A DNA stretch of 64,000 nucleotides from positions 1-64,000 of the forward strand of contig CP136575.1 in NCBI GenBank assembly GCA_035196065.1, in the 5' to 3' direction. The notes below the pieces were generated by a model, which ran no database searches, was not told the origin of the DNA, and saw only the letters and a list, made by a program, of their open reading frames with translations. Origin of the DNA: Sphingobium sp. GTDB lineage: Bacteria > Pseudomonadota > Alphaproteobacteria > Sphingomonadales > Sphingomonadaceae. Both the position numbers and the translations under genes were made by a program. Positions 1 to 8,983 of this stretch are shown piece by piece (the first letter of the stretch is position 1; each line of letters opens with the position of its first letter).

Positions 1-1574
1 TCGGCCTGGTGTTAGGGCTGGCTTTCGCGGCCCCTGCCCTTGCCCAAAACGTGGTCACTTCCGACGCACCCGAGGCGGTCAGCCTGACCGTCTATCGCGC
101 AGCGCAGCGCGGCGAGGCGCCGATTGCGAAGGATTGGCCGCGCGGTTACGCACTGATCACAGAAACCCGCACCCTCTCCATTCCTGCCGGTGAAAGCCTG
201 ATCAGGTTCGAAGGCGTAGCCGAAGGAATGTTTCCCGAAAGCGCAATCGTCACCGGCCTTCCAAAGGGTGTAAAGGAAAAGAACCGGGACGCGCGGCTGC
301 TTTCGCCATCGGGGCTTGTCGATGCCTATCTGCGCCGCGAAGTGACGCTGACCCGGACCAGCCTCGCCACCGGCGCTGTGCGCGAACAGCGGGCCATGAT
401 CAGTGCCGGCACGGGCGGCGGTGTCATCGTGCAAAGCGCCGAAGGTTTTGAGGCGCTCTATTGCACCGGGCTGCCGGAACGGCTCAGCTATGGCGGCGTG
501 CCGCAAAACCTCTCCGCAAAGCCTACCCTGTCGGTGCTGACGCAGAGCGACCGGCCGACAACCGCGACGCTGACGCTCACCTACATGGCGGCAGGTTTTG
601 ACTGGCAGGCAAATTATGTCGCGCAGGTGAAGGACAACCCCGTCACCGCCTCGGAACCGGGCAAGAGCAAGCTCGACCTATTTGCCTGGCTGACACTGGC
701 CAATGGCGGCAACCAAAGCTTTGCCAATGCCAATACAATGGCCATTGCAGGCGAGCCCAATCGCGTGCGGCGCGCGGCCCAGCCCCGGCCGACCGGTGGA
801 GGCCTTTCCCTGAAATGCTGGCCTGCAAAACGCTCGCACGAAGTGCCCTATCATTCCGGTTATATCCTTCCTCCGCCACCACCGATGCCAATGGCGGCGC
901 CTCCGCCCGTCTATGCAGCGGCTGACGCACAGAGTATCGTTGTAACTGCAATGAGACGAAGCGAAGCCATGGCGAGCCCCGTCGCCGTCATGGTCGCCGA
1001 ACAGGAGGATCTGGGCGACCTCAAACTCTATCGCATTCCTGAACCGGTAACGGTCAATGCCAAGGGGCAGAAACAGGTGGCGATGATCGTCAAGCCGGCA
1101 GCGGCGTTCGACCGGCTTTATACTGCCAGTACTGCCGATTTTTCCGATGGCGAAAGCCGGCCGATGACAATCCTGTTCCGCAGCGAAAACCGCACCGAAA
1201 AAGGGTTGGGCCTGCCCATGCCCTCAGGGCAGGTCATGCTGTTCGAAGACAGCCGCTTCGGCCCGCTGCTCTCTGGACAGACAAGTTTGAAGGATCGTGC
1301 GGTTGGCGACGAGATCGAGATGGCAATCGGCCCGGCGTCCGATGTCCGCTACGCCGTGACCTTGATCCACGAAGGCGGCAAGCAGCAACGCTATAGGGTC
1401 AAAATCAGCAACGCCCGCAACGAGCCGGTTCGCGCAGAAATCAAAATCCCCTATATGTTGCGTGGACAACCGAAAAATGTCGCGAAAGTCGATGGCGTTC
1501 CCACATGGAAGGCGACAATTCCGGCAAATGGCATTGCAACGCTGGAATATGACGTCAGGCTGGAACGCAACTGA
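1..1574 (+). CDS. DUF4139 domain protein, 5' end missing
   Basis: The frame is open to the left edge, so the true start probably lies outside the window; the visible N-terminus ends in a signal-peptide-like stretch (GLAFAAPALAQ), implying export. The C-terminal half has the character of DUF4139 proteins, beta-rich envelope proteins of unknown function. A Pro-rich linker around residues 290-310 is followed by IVVTAMRR, which looks like the plug entrance of TonB-dependent receptors and is unusual here. The region ends in a typical LEYDVRLERN tail. Function is unknown; a periplasmic or surface location is inferred from the signal peptide only. It stands alone, convergent with a small membrane protein gene. 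Confidence 0.8.
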   Translation, partial: GLVLGLAFAAPALAQNVVTSDAPEAVSLTVYRAAQRGEAPIAKDWPRGYALITETRTLSIPAGESLIRFEGVAEGMFPESAIVTGLPKGVKEKNRDARLLSPSGLVDAYLRREVTLTRTSLATGAVREQRAMISAGTGGGVIVQSAEGFEALYCTGLPERLSYGGVPQNLSAKPTLSVLTQSDRPTTATLTLTYMAAGFDWQANYVAQVKDNPVTASEPGKSKLDLFAWLTLANGGNQSFANANTMAIAGEPNRVRRAAQPRPTGGGLSLKCWPAKRSHEVPYHSGYILPPPPPMPMAAPPPVYAAADAQSIVVTAMRRSEAMASPVAVMVAEQEDLGDLKLYRIPEPVTVNAKGQKQVAMIVKPAAAFDRLYTASTADFSDGESRPMTILFRSENRTEKGLGLPMPSGQVMLFEDSRFGPLLSGQTSLKDRAVGDEIEMAIGPASDVRYAVTLIHEGGKQQRYRVKISNARNEPVRAEIKIPYMLRGQPKNVAKVDGVPTWKATIPANGIATLEYDVRLERN

Positions 1575-1598
1575 TCGCGCGTCGCGTTTCAACCGCGG

Positions 1599-1898
1599 TT
1601 ATCTGCCGTCGTCGGCCAGATCCTCAAACGGGTCTTCAATCGCTTCATCATGGCCGCTGCCGCTCGACAGAAAGACAAGGCCCATCAGCGCGGCCGTCAA
1701 CATCATGGCGCCCACAATTGCCCCTGCCGTCGCGATGAAGAAATGGATCGAGACAAAGCCATTTTGGTACCAGAATGAGGTGAGCGCGATCACGGTCACC
1801 GTGAGGGTCACCCCGAACATCCAGCGCATCAGCCGCCAATAACGCTTCCAGGCGAAAGCGGCATAATCAGGATCATCAAGGCGCGAAGGGCGAGTCAT
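1599..1898 (-). CDS. Small two-helix membrane protein, unknown function
   Basis: The protein is about 99 residues from the ATG at 1898, which is followed by TRPSRLDDPDYAAFAWKRYWR. An upstream extension exists but would run into the promoter region of the divergent CBS gene, so the shorter form is preferred. Two hydrophobic segments are visible (FGVTLTVTVIALTSFWY and IHFFIATAGAIVGAMMLTAALMGLVFL), followed by an acidic tail (EAIEDPFEDLADDGR). It therefore looks like a small inner-membrane protein with a charged C-terminus. I do not recognise a family. It is transcribed divergently from the CBS-domain gene and convergently with the DUF4139 gene. Confidence 0.7.
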   Translation of the reverse strand: MTRPSRLDDPDYAAFAWKRYWRLMRWMFGVTLTVTVIALTSFWYQNGFVSIHFFIATAGAIVGAMMLTAALMGLVFLSSGSGHDEAIEDPFEDLADDGR

Positions 1899-1961
1899 TG
1901 GAGGTGAAGTCGCGTCTATGCTATATGTTCCCGGCGAACAAGCCCAATGGGAGGCGGAACG

Positions 1962-2390
1962 ATGACGATAGCGATCATCCTGCAAGGCCGCGATAGCACG
2001 GTTTTCTCGGCAACTCCGGACGAGTCAGTGGAAACAGTGGCGGCGCGACTCGCCGACAAACGGATCGGCGCGCTGCCCATTGTCGATGGCGGTAAAGTGA
2101 TCGGCATTTTTTCGGAACGCGACCTGGTTTACGGGCTTGCCGCACATGGCCCTGCGCTGTTCGGGAAACGCGTAGGCGATGTGATGACGGCACCGGCAAT
2201 CGCCGTCACGGCCGACAGCCCCGTCCTGTCGGCCCTGTCCCTGATGACGCGGCGGCGTATCCGCCACCTGCCGGTTGTCGATGGCACGCAGCTGATCGGC
2301 TTTGTTTCAATCGGTGATCTGGTGAAATACCGGATCGAGAAGATCGAGGCAGAGGCAAACGCGATGCGCGACTATATCCAGATGGCCTAA
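1962..2390 (+). CDS. CBS-domain pair protein
   Basis: About 142 residues made of two CBS domains in tandem, which in this family bind adenosyl nucleotides (AMP, ATP, SAM) and act as energy or ligand sensors. The repeats show the usual signature: RIGALPIVDGGKVIGIFSERDLVYG in the first and RIRHLPVVDGTQLIGFVSIGDLVKYRI in the second. The ATG at 1962 is chosen because a strong GGGAGG ribosome-binding site sits just upstream at about 1949-1954; a start five codons earlier would place that site inside the gene. It has no fused enzyme domain, so its partner is unknown. It stands alone between two minus-strand genes. Confidence 0.88.
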   Translation: MTIAIILQGRDSTVFSATPDESVETVAARLADKRIGALPIVDGGKVIGIFSERDLVYGLAAHGPALFGKRVGDVMTAPAIAVTADSPVLSALSLMTRRRIRHLPVVDGTQLIGFVSIGDLVKYRIEKIEAEANAMRDYIQMA

Positions 2391-2412
2391 AGTCGCGGCC
2401 GTCGCGTTCAGT

Positions 2413-3141
2413 TTATTTCGACGTGACAGGGCCTGCATTAGATGCCGGCGCAGTCAATGACACCGGTGCAGAGCCAGTCTGCGCGGGAGAACCATATTTG
2501 GCGTTCCAATCCGCCAGATCGCGCTGATATCGTTCAAACGCATTGAAGAAATTGATGAACACGGCATCGAGATCGTTCAGCGCCCCATAAGAATATTCGG
2601 GCAGCGCCGTCAGCGGCACACCAATGATTTCCCGTGATTTGAGCAGCGATTTGTCACAAAATTCGGCGCGCACCGGGGGCAGCGCGAAATAATTATACAG
2701 ATCGGTCATGCGGGTGTCGCGGATACGCAGGGCATTCTGCCCAGGATAGCGCTTCACATATTCGGCATCGACGGCCTTGTTGGTTTGCGCGAGCCGGGAT
2801 TTGTGAACCTGCAGATAGCGGTTGTAGTTTTGCGCAATCTCCCCCCAGACCGGGCCTTGGCAGTTGAGCGCCGCAACATTGAGTGCAGCGCGGAAATGCC
2901 AGATATTTTCCTCTCGGGTCAGCGCGCGATTGGGGGTCGTCCGAACGCCGTCCATGGCAATGGGAGGGATTTTCATCGTCACTGCAGCGCCACCCGGCGG
3001 CAACGGCATTGCCGGCGGCGGCGGTGGGGCAACGACGATAACGGGCGGCGGCGGAACCGGTGCGGGTGCTGGTGCAGGGGCGCATGCGGCAACCCCGCCG
3101 ATCAGGAAGACAATCGAAAGCCCCTTGGTCGCCTTGTTCAT
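2413..3141 (-). CDS. Pro-rich lipoprotein, unknown function
   Basis: From the ATG at 3141 the protein is about 242 residues. The N-terminus is a lipoprotein signal (MNKATKGLSIVFLIGGVAAC) with a lipobox ending VAAC, so Cys20 should be lipidated. A long Pro/Ala/Val linker follows (runs of PPPP to about residue 55), then a folded domain rich in Trp, Tyr and Asn with two Cys residues (NCQGPVWGE and AEFCDKSL). The C-terminus is Ser/Ala/Pro-rich. No enzyme motif is seen. It is probably an outer-membrane-anchored lipoprotein, function unknown. A start eight codons earlier is possible but would break the signal peptide. Confidence 0.8.
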   Translation of the reverse strand: MNKATKGLSIVFLIGGVAACAPAPAPAPVPPPPVIVVAPPPPPAMPLPPGGAAVTMKIPPIAMDGVRTTPNRALTREENIWHFRAALNVAALNCQGPVWGEIAQNYNRYLQVHKSRLAQTNKAVDAEYVKRYPGQNALRIRDTRMTDLYNYFALPPVRAEFCDKSLLKSREIIGVPLTALPEYSYGALNDLDAVFINFFNAFERYQRDLADWNAKYGSPAQTGSAPVSLTAPASNAGPVTSK

Positions 3142-3235
3142 ATGCTCCAAACTCCCAGTCTGCACATCTAAACGATGGCGGCTGTCAACACGATTAACAG
3201 CGAAAAATAAAGAGCTGATCGGCCAATGCCCATGT

Positions 3236-3267
3236 AAAAAGGCCCAGCGGTTTCCCGCCGGGCCTTT
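3236..3267 (-). terminator. Rho-independent terminator after the BI-1 gene
   Basis: On the minus strand a GC stem (GGCCC/GGGCC plus CCGC/GCGG around a four-base loop, one mismatch) is followed by five T. It lies 20 bases beyond the stop of the Bax-inhibitor-like gene, so it most likely ends that transcript. A shorter T run on the other side means it could act weakly in both directions. Confidence 0.8.
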
Positions 3268-3287
3268 CGATAGCTTGCGTTGCGAAA

Positions 3288-4025
3288 TTATTCGCGGTTG
3301 CCAAGGAAGCTCAGCAGGAACTGGAACATGTTGATGAAGTCCAGATAGAGGCTGAGCGCACCCATGATCGCCAGTTTGCCGATCGATTCATGGCCTGCGA
3401 AATAAACATACTCGCTCTTGATACGCTGGGTATCATAAGCGGTGAGGCCCGCGAAGATCAGCACACCGAGGAAGCTGACGACCAGCTGCAGCGTGCTCGA
3501 TCCCAGAAAGATATTCACAACCGACGCGATCAGCAGGCCGATGACGCCCATGATCAGGAAGGTGCCGAAACCGCTGAGATTCTTCTTCGTGGTGTAGCCG
3601 TAGAGGCTGAGACCGGCAAAGGCCGCAGCGGTGACAAAGAAGGTGCGCGCGATCGATTCACCTGAGAAGACCAGGAAAATCGAAGACATCGACAGGCCCA
3701 TCACGATCGCAAAGCCCCAGAACATTGCCTGAAGCGCCGCGGTGGAAAGCTTGTGCATGCCAAAGCTCATCACCATGACGAAGGCGAGCGGTGCAAAGAT
3801 CAAAACCCAGCGCAGCGGTGTTGCCATGACCTGCGCCGCCATGCCGCTATTTGCGAACAGCATTGCAACGATACCGGTCAACAACACGCCCGAAGCCATG
3901 TAGTTGTAAACCTTCAGCATATGGGCGCGCAGCCCGGCGTCGGTTGCGGCACCCGCAACCGGCTTGCCATCAATGGTTACGCCCGCACCGGCTTGCGCAA
4001 CCCGCGGATCAGACCATTCAGCCAT
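3288..4025 (-). CDS. Bax inhibitor-1/YccA family membrane protein
   Basis: About 245 residues with seven hydrophobic segments and the family's pattern of short loops. The N-terminal cytoplasmic stretch is MAEWSDPRVAQAGAG. The C-terminal signature is present (GLTAYDTQRIKSEY followed by GALSLYLDFINMFQFLLSFLG), which contains the conserved Asp residues of the pH-sensing calcium-leak channel fold. In bacteria these inner-membrane proteins interact with FtsH/HflKC quality control (YccA) or leak calcium. The ATG at 4025 has an AGGAGA ribosome-binding site nine bases upstream; a start 15 codons earlier lacks one. Single gene with its own terminator. The HflKC genes lie 32 kb away, so no local operon links them. 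Confidence 0.9.
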   Translation of the reverse strand: MAEWSDPRVAQAGAGVTIDGKPVAGAATDAGLRAHMLKVYNYMASGVLLTGIVAMLFANSGMAAQVMATPLRWVLIFAPLAFVMVMSFGMHKLSTAALQAMFWGFAIVMGLSMSSIFLVFSGESIARTFFVTAAAFAGLSLYGYTTKKNLSGFGTFLIMGVIGLLIASVVNIFLGSSTLQLVVSFLGVLIFAGLTAYDTQRIKSEYVYFAGHESIGKLAIMGALSLYLDFINMFQFLLSFLGNRE

Positions 4026-4142
4026 TGTAACATTCTCCTCTGTGCAGCGGCACCATCGCCGCCTTAACATCTAATATTGGATGAAATCGTTCCAATTTCA
4101 AGCAAAACCGGACTCAACTTGGCCCGTATCGGCAAGGACTTG

Positions 4143-5468
4143 TTAACCTGCGGCGGGACGATATTCGGCTGCATCGCTGGTGAATTCGGCATGACCATAG
4201 CCTGCGAGCTGCCGCCGAAGCCGCGCGACCAGAACCCGGTCGGCAAATTCATCGACCAACGGCAGCCGTGATGCGATCCGGTGCCCCAACGTTTGTCCGA
4301 TTATTGCCGCCATCGTTGCGGCGTAAAGCGCCTTGTCCCTGCCGTTGAGCGGAACGCCGACATTCGCAGCCGCCGCTTCGTCGCCCTTCAGGAAGGTGTT
4401 GACGAAAAACACGCGTGAAAAGGATCGTTCAAGCCTGCGGAACAGCCGCGCGGGCAGCGACCTGTCCTTGCTCAGTTCCGCCTCCATTGTCGCGCGCAAC
4501 AAGCCGCCGCAGATCGCATCATCATATTCATAGCGCAGCGTTGCACTGCGCGTGCACCATATCCGGACAATGTCTCGCGGATTGTCGGCCAACAGATCTT
4601 CGGGCAACCCCAGCAGGTAACAGCGATAGCGCGCCAGTTCGACCCGCGCCCGTTCCTCCGCATTGAATTTTTGGCGTCCCTGTTCGAGCAGCTTTTCGGA
4701 CATGAAATAGATGGGGATCAGCCCGGCCGGCATCTGGTCCAGTTGCGGGATCGGGATACCATAGACTTTTGCATCCCACATGCCCGGCCGCGAAAGCACA
4801 TTGACGCGCACCATAGAGTGCATCAGCCGCACCATCGCCGCCGCCTTGAACCCCGGCCCGTCGCGCCGCAGCGCGCCTGGCAGCACGGTGGTCGTGAAAA
4901 AGGTCGCGGTTTCCTTTACCCGCCGCGCCGCAGTCGCATGGCTAAGCGTGCCGGTAAGCGCCATCGGCAGCGCAGAATATTTGTTGAGGAAAGTCGCGAT
5001 AAACGCGCCCCTGATCGCGAAGGGGGAAATGTTCGCCGCGCTGTTGCGTTCGGCCTTTGCGCCCTTTTCCACCAGCCGCATGTCAAGCCAGTCAGGCACG
5101 CGCTCCATTTCGGTGATCAGTGCGGCAAGCTCGGGCGGCGCATCGGCAACCGCGTCGATCCCCTTGTCACAAGCCTCCACCAACATGTCGACCGTGCGAC
5201 GAAAGCCATATTTCGGCATCAGCGCAGCATAGGCATCGCCGGTGATGTCGCCCAGCATGCTATATTCACGAAAGCGGGCCACCATTTCGGTGTCTGCAAG
5301 AAAATCGGCGCGGCGTTTTCCCTTTACCTCGGACAATTCGGTGCGGTCATCGGGGCCATCGGCAAAGCGTTCGGGCGGGGTGTCGAAATCGATCTGGCCG
5401 TAAAGCGCCGGCAATGCTTGCGCCTGCGAACGGACCCTCGCGGCAATGGCAGCTATTTCATGCGACAT
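4143..5468 (-). CDS. MpaB-type oxygenase (DUF2236)
   Basis: 441 residues resembling the oxygenase MpaB/latex-clearing-protein family, which are b-type haem or Fe-dependent enzymes that cleave isoprenoid side chains. Visible family features are an N-terminal REYSMLGDITGDAY stretch, the central RRVKETATFFTTTVLPGAL segment and the helix containing RLMHSMVR, whose His is the likely axial ligand. The C-terminal part (RCYLLGLPEDLLADNPRDIVRIW) is also typical. There is no signal peptide, so it is probably cytoplasmic. Substrate cannot be read from sequence. It stands alone on the minus strand next to the phosphatase gene. Confidence 0.82.
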   Translation of the reverse strand: MSHEIAAIAARVRSQAQALPALYGQIDFDTPPERFADGPDDRTELSEVKGKRRADFLADTEMVARFREYSMLGDITGDAYAALMPKYGFRRTVDMLVEACDKGIDAVADAPPELAALITEMERVPDWLDMRLVEKGAKAERNSAANISPFAIRGAFIATFLNKYSALPMALTGTLSHATAARRVKETATFFTTTVLPGALRRDGPGFKAAAMVRLMHSMVRVNVLSRPGMWDAKVYGIPIPQLDQMPAGLIPIYFMSEKLLEQGRQKFNAEERARVELARYRCYLLGLPEDLLADNPRDIVRIWCTRSATLRYEYDDAICGGLLRATMEAELSKDRSLPARLFRRLERSFSRVFFVNTFLKGDEAAAANVGVPLNGRDKALYAATMAAIIGQTLGHRIASRLPLVDEFADRVLVARLRRQLAGYGHAEFTSDAAEYRPAAG

Positions 5469-5542
5469 GGTCTCTCCACCCTTATATTTCGACTATCGTG
5501 CAGCACCAATCGCCGCAGCGCAATGCAGCGATTTGGAGAGGG

Positions 5543-6022
5543 TCAGCCTTTGCGAAGCATCTGTGCCAGCGCGCCGGTCGCCGCATCGACCTGGCGCCAG
5601 CAAGCCTCGAAACCCGCATCATCGCCATAATAGGGATCGGCAACTGCACGCCCTTCATGGCCCGGCAAATGATCGAGCAGCAACGAAAGTTGTGCCCCTG
5701 CGCCGGCGGGCGCCAATGCCGAAAGATTGCGCAGGTTCGAATGATCCATGGCCACAATATGATCGAAGTGATGGAAATCCTCTGCCTGCACCTGCCGCGC
5801 GCGCAGGCCGCCAATGTCAATACCGCCAAGCCGCAGCGCCACTTGCCGCGCACGGGGATCAGGCGGGTTGCCGGCATGCCAATCACCTGTCCCCGCAGAA
5901 TCAATCACCAGGTCAAGGCCCAGCCTCTCCGCATGATGCCGTAACGCTGCCTCTGCCAAGGGCGACCGACAGATATTGCCAAGGCAGACCATCAGCACCG
6001 AAACTGCCTGTCTTTTCGCCAT
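5543..6022 (-). CDS. Low-molecular-weight protein tyrosine phosphatase
   Basis: 159 residues, the usual length of this family. The P-loop C(X)5R is at residues 13-19 (CLGNICRS), giving the nucleophilic Cys13, and the general-acid Asp lies in DPYYG near residue 129. These enzymes dephosphorylate tyrosines on proteins or low-molecular substrates; in proteobacteria some control exopolysaccharide kinases. No tyrosine kinase or polysaccharide gene is next to it, so a housekeeping role is as likely. It is a cytoplasmic protein. The gene is divergent from the MFS transporter gene. Confidence 0.94.
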   Translation of the reverse strand: MAKRQAVSVLMVCLGNICRSPLAEAALRHHAERLGLDLVIDSAGTGDWHAGNPPDPRARQVALRLGGIDIGGLRARQVQAEDFHHFDHIVAMDHSNLRNLSALAPAGAGAQLSLLLDHLPGHEGRAVADPYYGDDAGFEACWRQVDAATGALAQMLRKG

Positions 6023-6138
6023 GTCTTCCCCTTAAAGTGAAAAGCAATTCGGGTTGCGCACCCCATTGATTCTGCTAGCCATGCAACCGGAGAATAGAAA
6101 CCGCCAATGCAAATGGCGGACGAAATGGAGGACGAGGC

Positions 6139-7749
6139 GTGAGCGACGGGCAGCAGAACGACATTCAGGCAGTCGCACCCGAAGATGCAGAGCCCAAGGC
6201 CAGCGGATATAGCTGGTATGTGCTGTCGGTCCTCGTTGTTGTTTACATCCTCAATTTCATCGACCGGCAGATTGTCAGTATTCTGGTTGTCGATATTCAG
6301 GCCGATCTGGGGCTGACCAACGCGCAAATGGGCTTTCTCGGCGGAGCGGCGTTTGGCGTTTTCTATGCGCTGTTCGGCATTCCGCTTGGCCGACTCGCCG
6401 ACAATTGGAACCGCACCAAATTGCTCAGCATCGGCCTCGCCCTCTGGTCGGCGATGACGGTGGTGTCAGGCTTTGCCAAAAATGGCGCGCAGCTTGGCCT
6501 TGCCAGAATGGGTGTCGGCATTGGCGAAGCAACCGCGAGCCCGTCGGCCTATTCGCTGATTTCCGACTATTTCCCGAAACGCCAGCGCGCAACCGCGCTC
6601 GCCATTTATTCGTCGGGCCTCTATATTGGCGGCGGCGTTTCGCTGTTCATTGGTGCCTATATCAAGGAAGCATGGAATGTCGCTTATTCCGGCGGCGGGC
6701 CGCTGGGTCTCGTTGGCTGGCAGGCGGCATTCCTGGCCGTCGGCGTCCCCGGGCTTCTGGTTGCGCTCTGGGTGCTCAGCCTGCGCGAACCCAAGCGCGG
6801 TGCGATGGATGGCACCAAAGTTGTCACCTCGGCGCACCCGTTCCGCGATTTCGTCTATGACCTGTCGACCATCGTTCCGCCCTTCACCCTGATCGGCGCG
6901 GCGCGGCGCGGTATCCCTGCGTTGATCCTCAACATTTCAGCAGCGCTGCTGCTGGGGCTTTTCGCTTGGGCGATGATCGGGCTGACCGGAAATATCCCGC
7001 AATGGTCGGCGGTCGCTGTTGGATTTTACGCTGTCTTTTCTTGGGCCACAAATCTGCGCGCCCGCGATCCTGCGACCTTCAAACTGATTTGGGGCACGCC
7101 GGCCTTTCTCTGCACCGCATTGGGCTATGGCCTTGTTGCCCTTGCTGCTTATGCGCTCGCTTATTGGACCGCGCCTTATGCCGAACTGGTGCTGAAACTG
7201 CCCAAGCAGGAACTGGCCTTCTGGCTTGGTGCATCCGGCGCGGCGAGCGGCTTCATCGGCGTGATCGCCGGCGGCCGGCTTGCCGACCATCTGCGCCAGA
7301 CCAATCCGGCAGGGCGCATCCTTGTCGTCATGATCGGCGTGATCGGCCCGATTCTGCCAATCTGGATCGGTTTCACCACCGAGAATACGACGCTCTTCTA
7401 TGTAATGAACTTCCTTGCCGGCGTGCTGGGCAGCGCCGCGCTCGGTGCTGCGGCGGCAACGACACAGGATCTTGTCCTTCCCCGTATGCGCGGAACGGCA
7501 ACGGCGGTCTTCTTCCTTGCAACCACGCTCATCGGCCTTGGCTTTGGCCCCTATGTGGTCGGCCAGATTGCCGACCTTGCCGGCACCATGGTCGATGGCA
7601 AGATGCAGGGTGATTTGCGCATGGGACTGTTGTCGCTGATCGGTGTCGCGCCGATTGGCGTGGTGCTGCTTTTCTATGCCTATCGCAGCGTTCCGACGGC
7701 CGAGGCGACCTTGCTGGAACGGGCACGCGCAGCAGGCGAACCCGTTTAA
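6139..7749 (+). CDS. MFS transporter, spinster-like
   Basis: 536 residues, about twelve membrane segments, starting with GTG at 6139 behind a GGAGGA ribosome-binding site. Segment 1 contains VYILNFIDRQIVSILVVDIQADLGLTNAQMGFL, typical of the spinster-like branch of the major facilitator superfamily, and the A-motif loop follows as GIPLGRLADNWNRTK. An extra long cytoplasmic stretch and hydrophobic residues lie between helices 6 and 7 (about 220-330), longer than in most MFS proteins. Substrate is unknown; the neighbouring acyl-CoA genes suggest an organic acid or lipid-related compound, but this is inference. Confidence 0.88.
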   Translation: MSDGQQNDIQAVAPEDAEPKASGYSWYVLSVLVVVYILNFIDRQIVSILVVDIQADLGLTNAQMGFLGGAAFGVFYALFGIPLGRLADNWNRTKLLSIGLALWSAMTVVSGFAKNGAQLGLARMGVGIGEATASPSAYSLISDYFPKRQRATALAIYSSGLYIGGGVSLFIGAYIKEAWNVAYSGGGPLGLVGWQAAFLAVGVPGLLVALWVLSLREPKRGAMDGTKVVTSAHPFRDFVYDLSTIVPPFTLIGAARRGIPALILNISAALLLGLFAWAMIGLTGNIPQWSAVAVGFYAVFSWATNLRARDPATFKLIWGTPAFLCTALGYGLVALAAYALAYWTAPYAELVLKLPKQELAFWLGASGAASGFIGVIAGGRLADHLRQTNPAGRILVVMIGVIGPILPIWIGFTTENTTLFYVMNFLAGVLGSAALGAAAATTQDLVLPRMRGTATAVFFLATTLIGLGFGPYVVGQIADLAGTMVDGKMQGDLRMGLLSLIGVAPIGVVLLFYAYRSVPTAEATLLERARAAGEPV

Positions 7750-7769
7750 TCGCACGATTAAATTTCTGC

Positions 7770-7803
7770 TTGACCTCCACCCGGGGACCCTGCCTATAGG
7801 TCA
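7770..7803 (+). promoter_or_regulatory. Promoter with 19-base spacer and dyad, MerR-like
   Basis: A good -35 (TTGACC, 7770-7775) and -10 (TATAGG, 7795-7800) are separated by 19 bases, longer than the normal 17. A perfect inverted pair, TGACCT and AGGTCA (7771-7776 and 7798-7803), spans both boxes. Long spacers overlapped by a dyad are characteristic of promoters controlled by MerR-family activators, which untwist the DNA. The predicted start of transcription lies about 22 bases before the acyl-CoA dehydrogenase ATG. No MerR gene is in the window. Confidence 0.45.
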
Positions 7804-7828
7804 GGTTCCTCTGGATGGAGTTGTTTTC

Positions 7829-8983
7829 ATGTCGCTCGATGTCATTCCGCGTTCCGCCTATAACGAAGATCATGAAGCCTTCCGGCAGACTGTCCGCCAG
7901 TTCCTGCTGAAGGAAGTCGCGCCGAATGCCGATAAATGGGCAGACGACGGTATTGTGCCCAAGTCGATCTGGCCTAAGGCCGGCGAACTGGGCCTGCTGT
8001 GCCCGACCGTGCCCGAAGAATATGGCGGTCTTGGCCTTGATTTCGGCTATAATGCGATCGTCGACGAAGAGAGCGCCTATTATGGCCGCGTCACGACAGG
8101 CTTCTCGCTACAGTCGGATATCGTCGTCAATTATCTCGTCTCCTATGGTTCGGAAGAACAGAAGAAGCATTGGCTGCCCAAGCTGGTTTCGGGTGAGGTG
8201 ATCACCGCAATTGCGATGACCGAACCGGGTACGGGTTCCGATCTTCAGGGCATGCGCACCACCGCAAAGAAAGACGGCAATCATTATGTGATTAACGGGT
8301 CCAAGACCTATATCACCAATGGTCAAAATGCCGACCTGATCCTCGTTTGCGCAAAGACCGATCCCGATATCCAGCCTGCCTATAAGGGCATCTCGATCAT
8401 CCTGGTCGAAGCCGACCGCGAAGGTTTCAAGCGCGGCCGCAACCTTGACAAGATCGGGCAGGACGAAGCCGATACCTCGGAACTTTTCTTCGAAGATGTC
8501 CGTGTTCCGATGACCAACTGCCTCGGCCAGGAAGGCATGGGCTTCATCTATCTGATGAGCGAATTGCCGCAAGAGCGCCTTTCTATCGCAGTCTCTGCGC
8601 AGGCGAGCGCGCAAAAGGCGTTCGACGAAACCGTCGAATTCTGCCGCGATCGCAAGGCGTTCGGCAAGCCGGTGCTCGACTTCCAGAACACCCGCTTCGT
8701 ACTTGCCGACCTCAAGTCAAAGCTGCAGGTTGGCTGGGCACATCTTGATTGGGCGCTGGCCCGCCACCTGAAAAAGGAACTGACTGCAGAAGAAGGTGCC
8801 GCCGCCAAGCTGTGGCACACCGAACTGCAGTGGGAAGTGATGGACAAGTGCCTCCAACTCCATGGCGGCGCCGGCTACATGAACGAATATGCGATTGCCC
8901 GCGCCTGGCGCGGTGCGCGTGTCACGCGCATCTTCGGCGGCACGAATGAGATCATGAAGGAACTGATCGGGCGCAAGCTGTAA
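7829..8983 (+). CDS. Acyl-CoA dehydrogenase
   Basis: 384 residues from the ATG at 7829, placed nine bases after a GGAG ribosome-binding site. Family motifs are clear: AMTEPGTGSDLQGM (flavin and substrate contact), the SELPQERLSIAVSAQ helix with the catalytic-base region, LQLHGGAGYMNEYAIARAWR and the C-terminal RIFGGTNEIMKELIGRKL. The enzyme takes two hydrogens from the alpha and beta carbons of an acyl-CoA and passes electrons to ETF. Sequence does not settle chain length; short- or branched-chain substrates are plausible. Its stop overlaps the start of a thioesterase gene by one base, so the pair is translationally coupled. Confidence 0.95.
   Translation: MSLDVIPRSAYNEDHEAFRQTVRQFLLKEVAPNADKWADDGIVPKSIWPKAGELGLLCPTVPEEYGGLGLDFGYNAIVDEESAYYGRVTTGFSLQSDIVVNYLVSYGSEEQKKHWLPKLVSGEVITAIAMTEPGTGSDLQGMRTTAKKDGNHYVINGSKTYITNGQNADLILVCAKTDPDIQPAYKGISIILVEADREGFKRGRNLDKIGQDEADTSELFFEDVRVPMTNCLGQEGMGFIYLMSELPQERLSIAVSAQASAQKAFDETVEFCRDRKAFGKPVLDFQNTRFVLADLKSKLQVGWAHLDWALARHLKKELTAEEGAAAKLWHTELQWEVMDKCLQLHGGAGYMNEYAIARAWRGARVTRIFGGTNEIMKELIGRKL

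Noticed and set aside
6937-7755. Long open frame (about 270 codons) antisense to the spinster-like transporter gene
   Set aside because: It is rich in Arg, His, Gln and Cys, lacks a family signature and mirrors a well-supported membrane protein gene. Such frames arise easily in GC-rich DNA.
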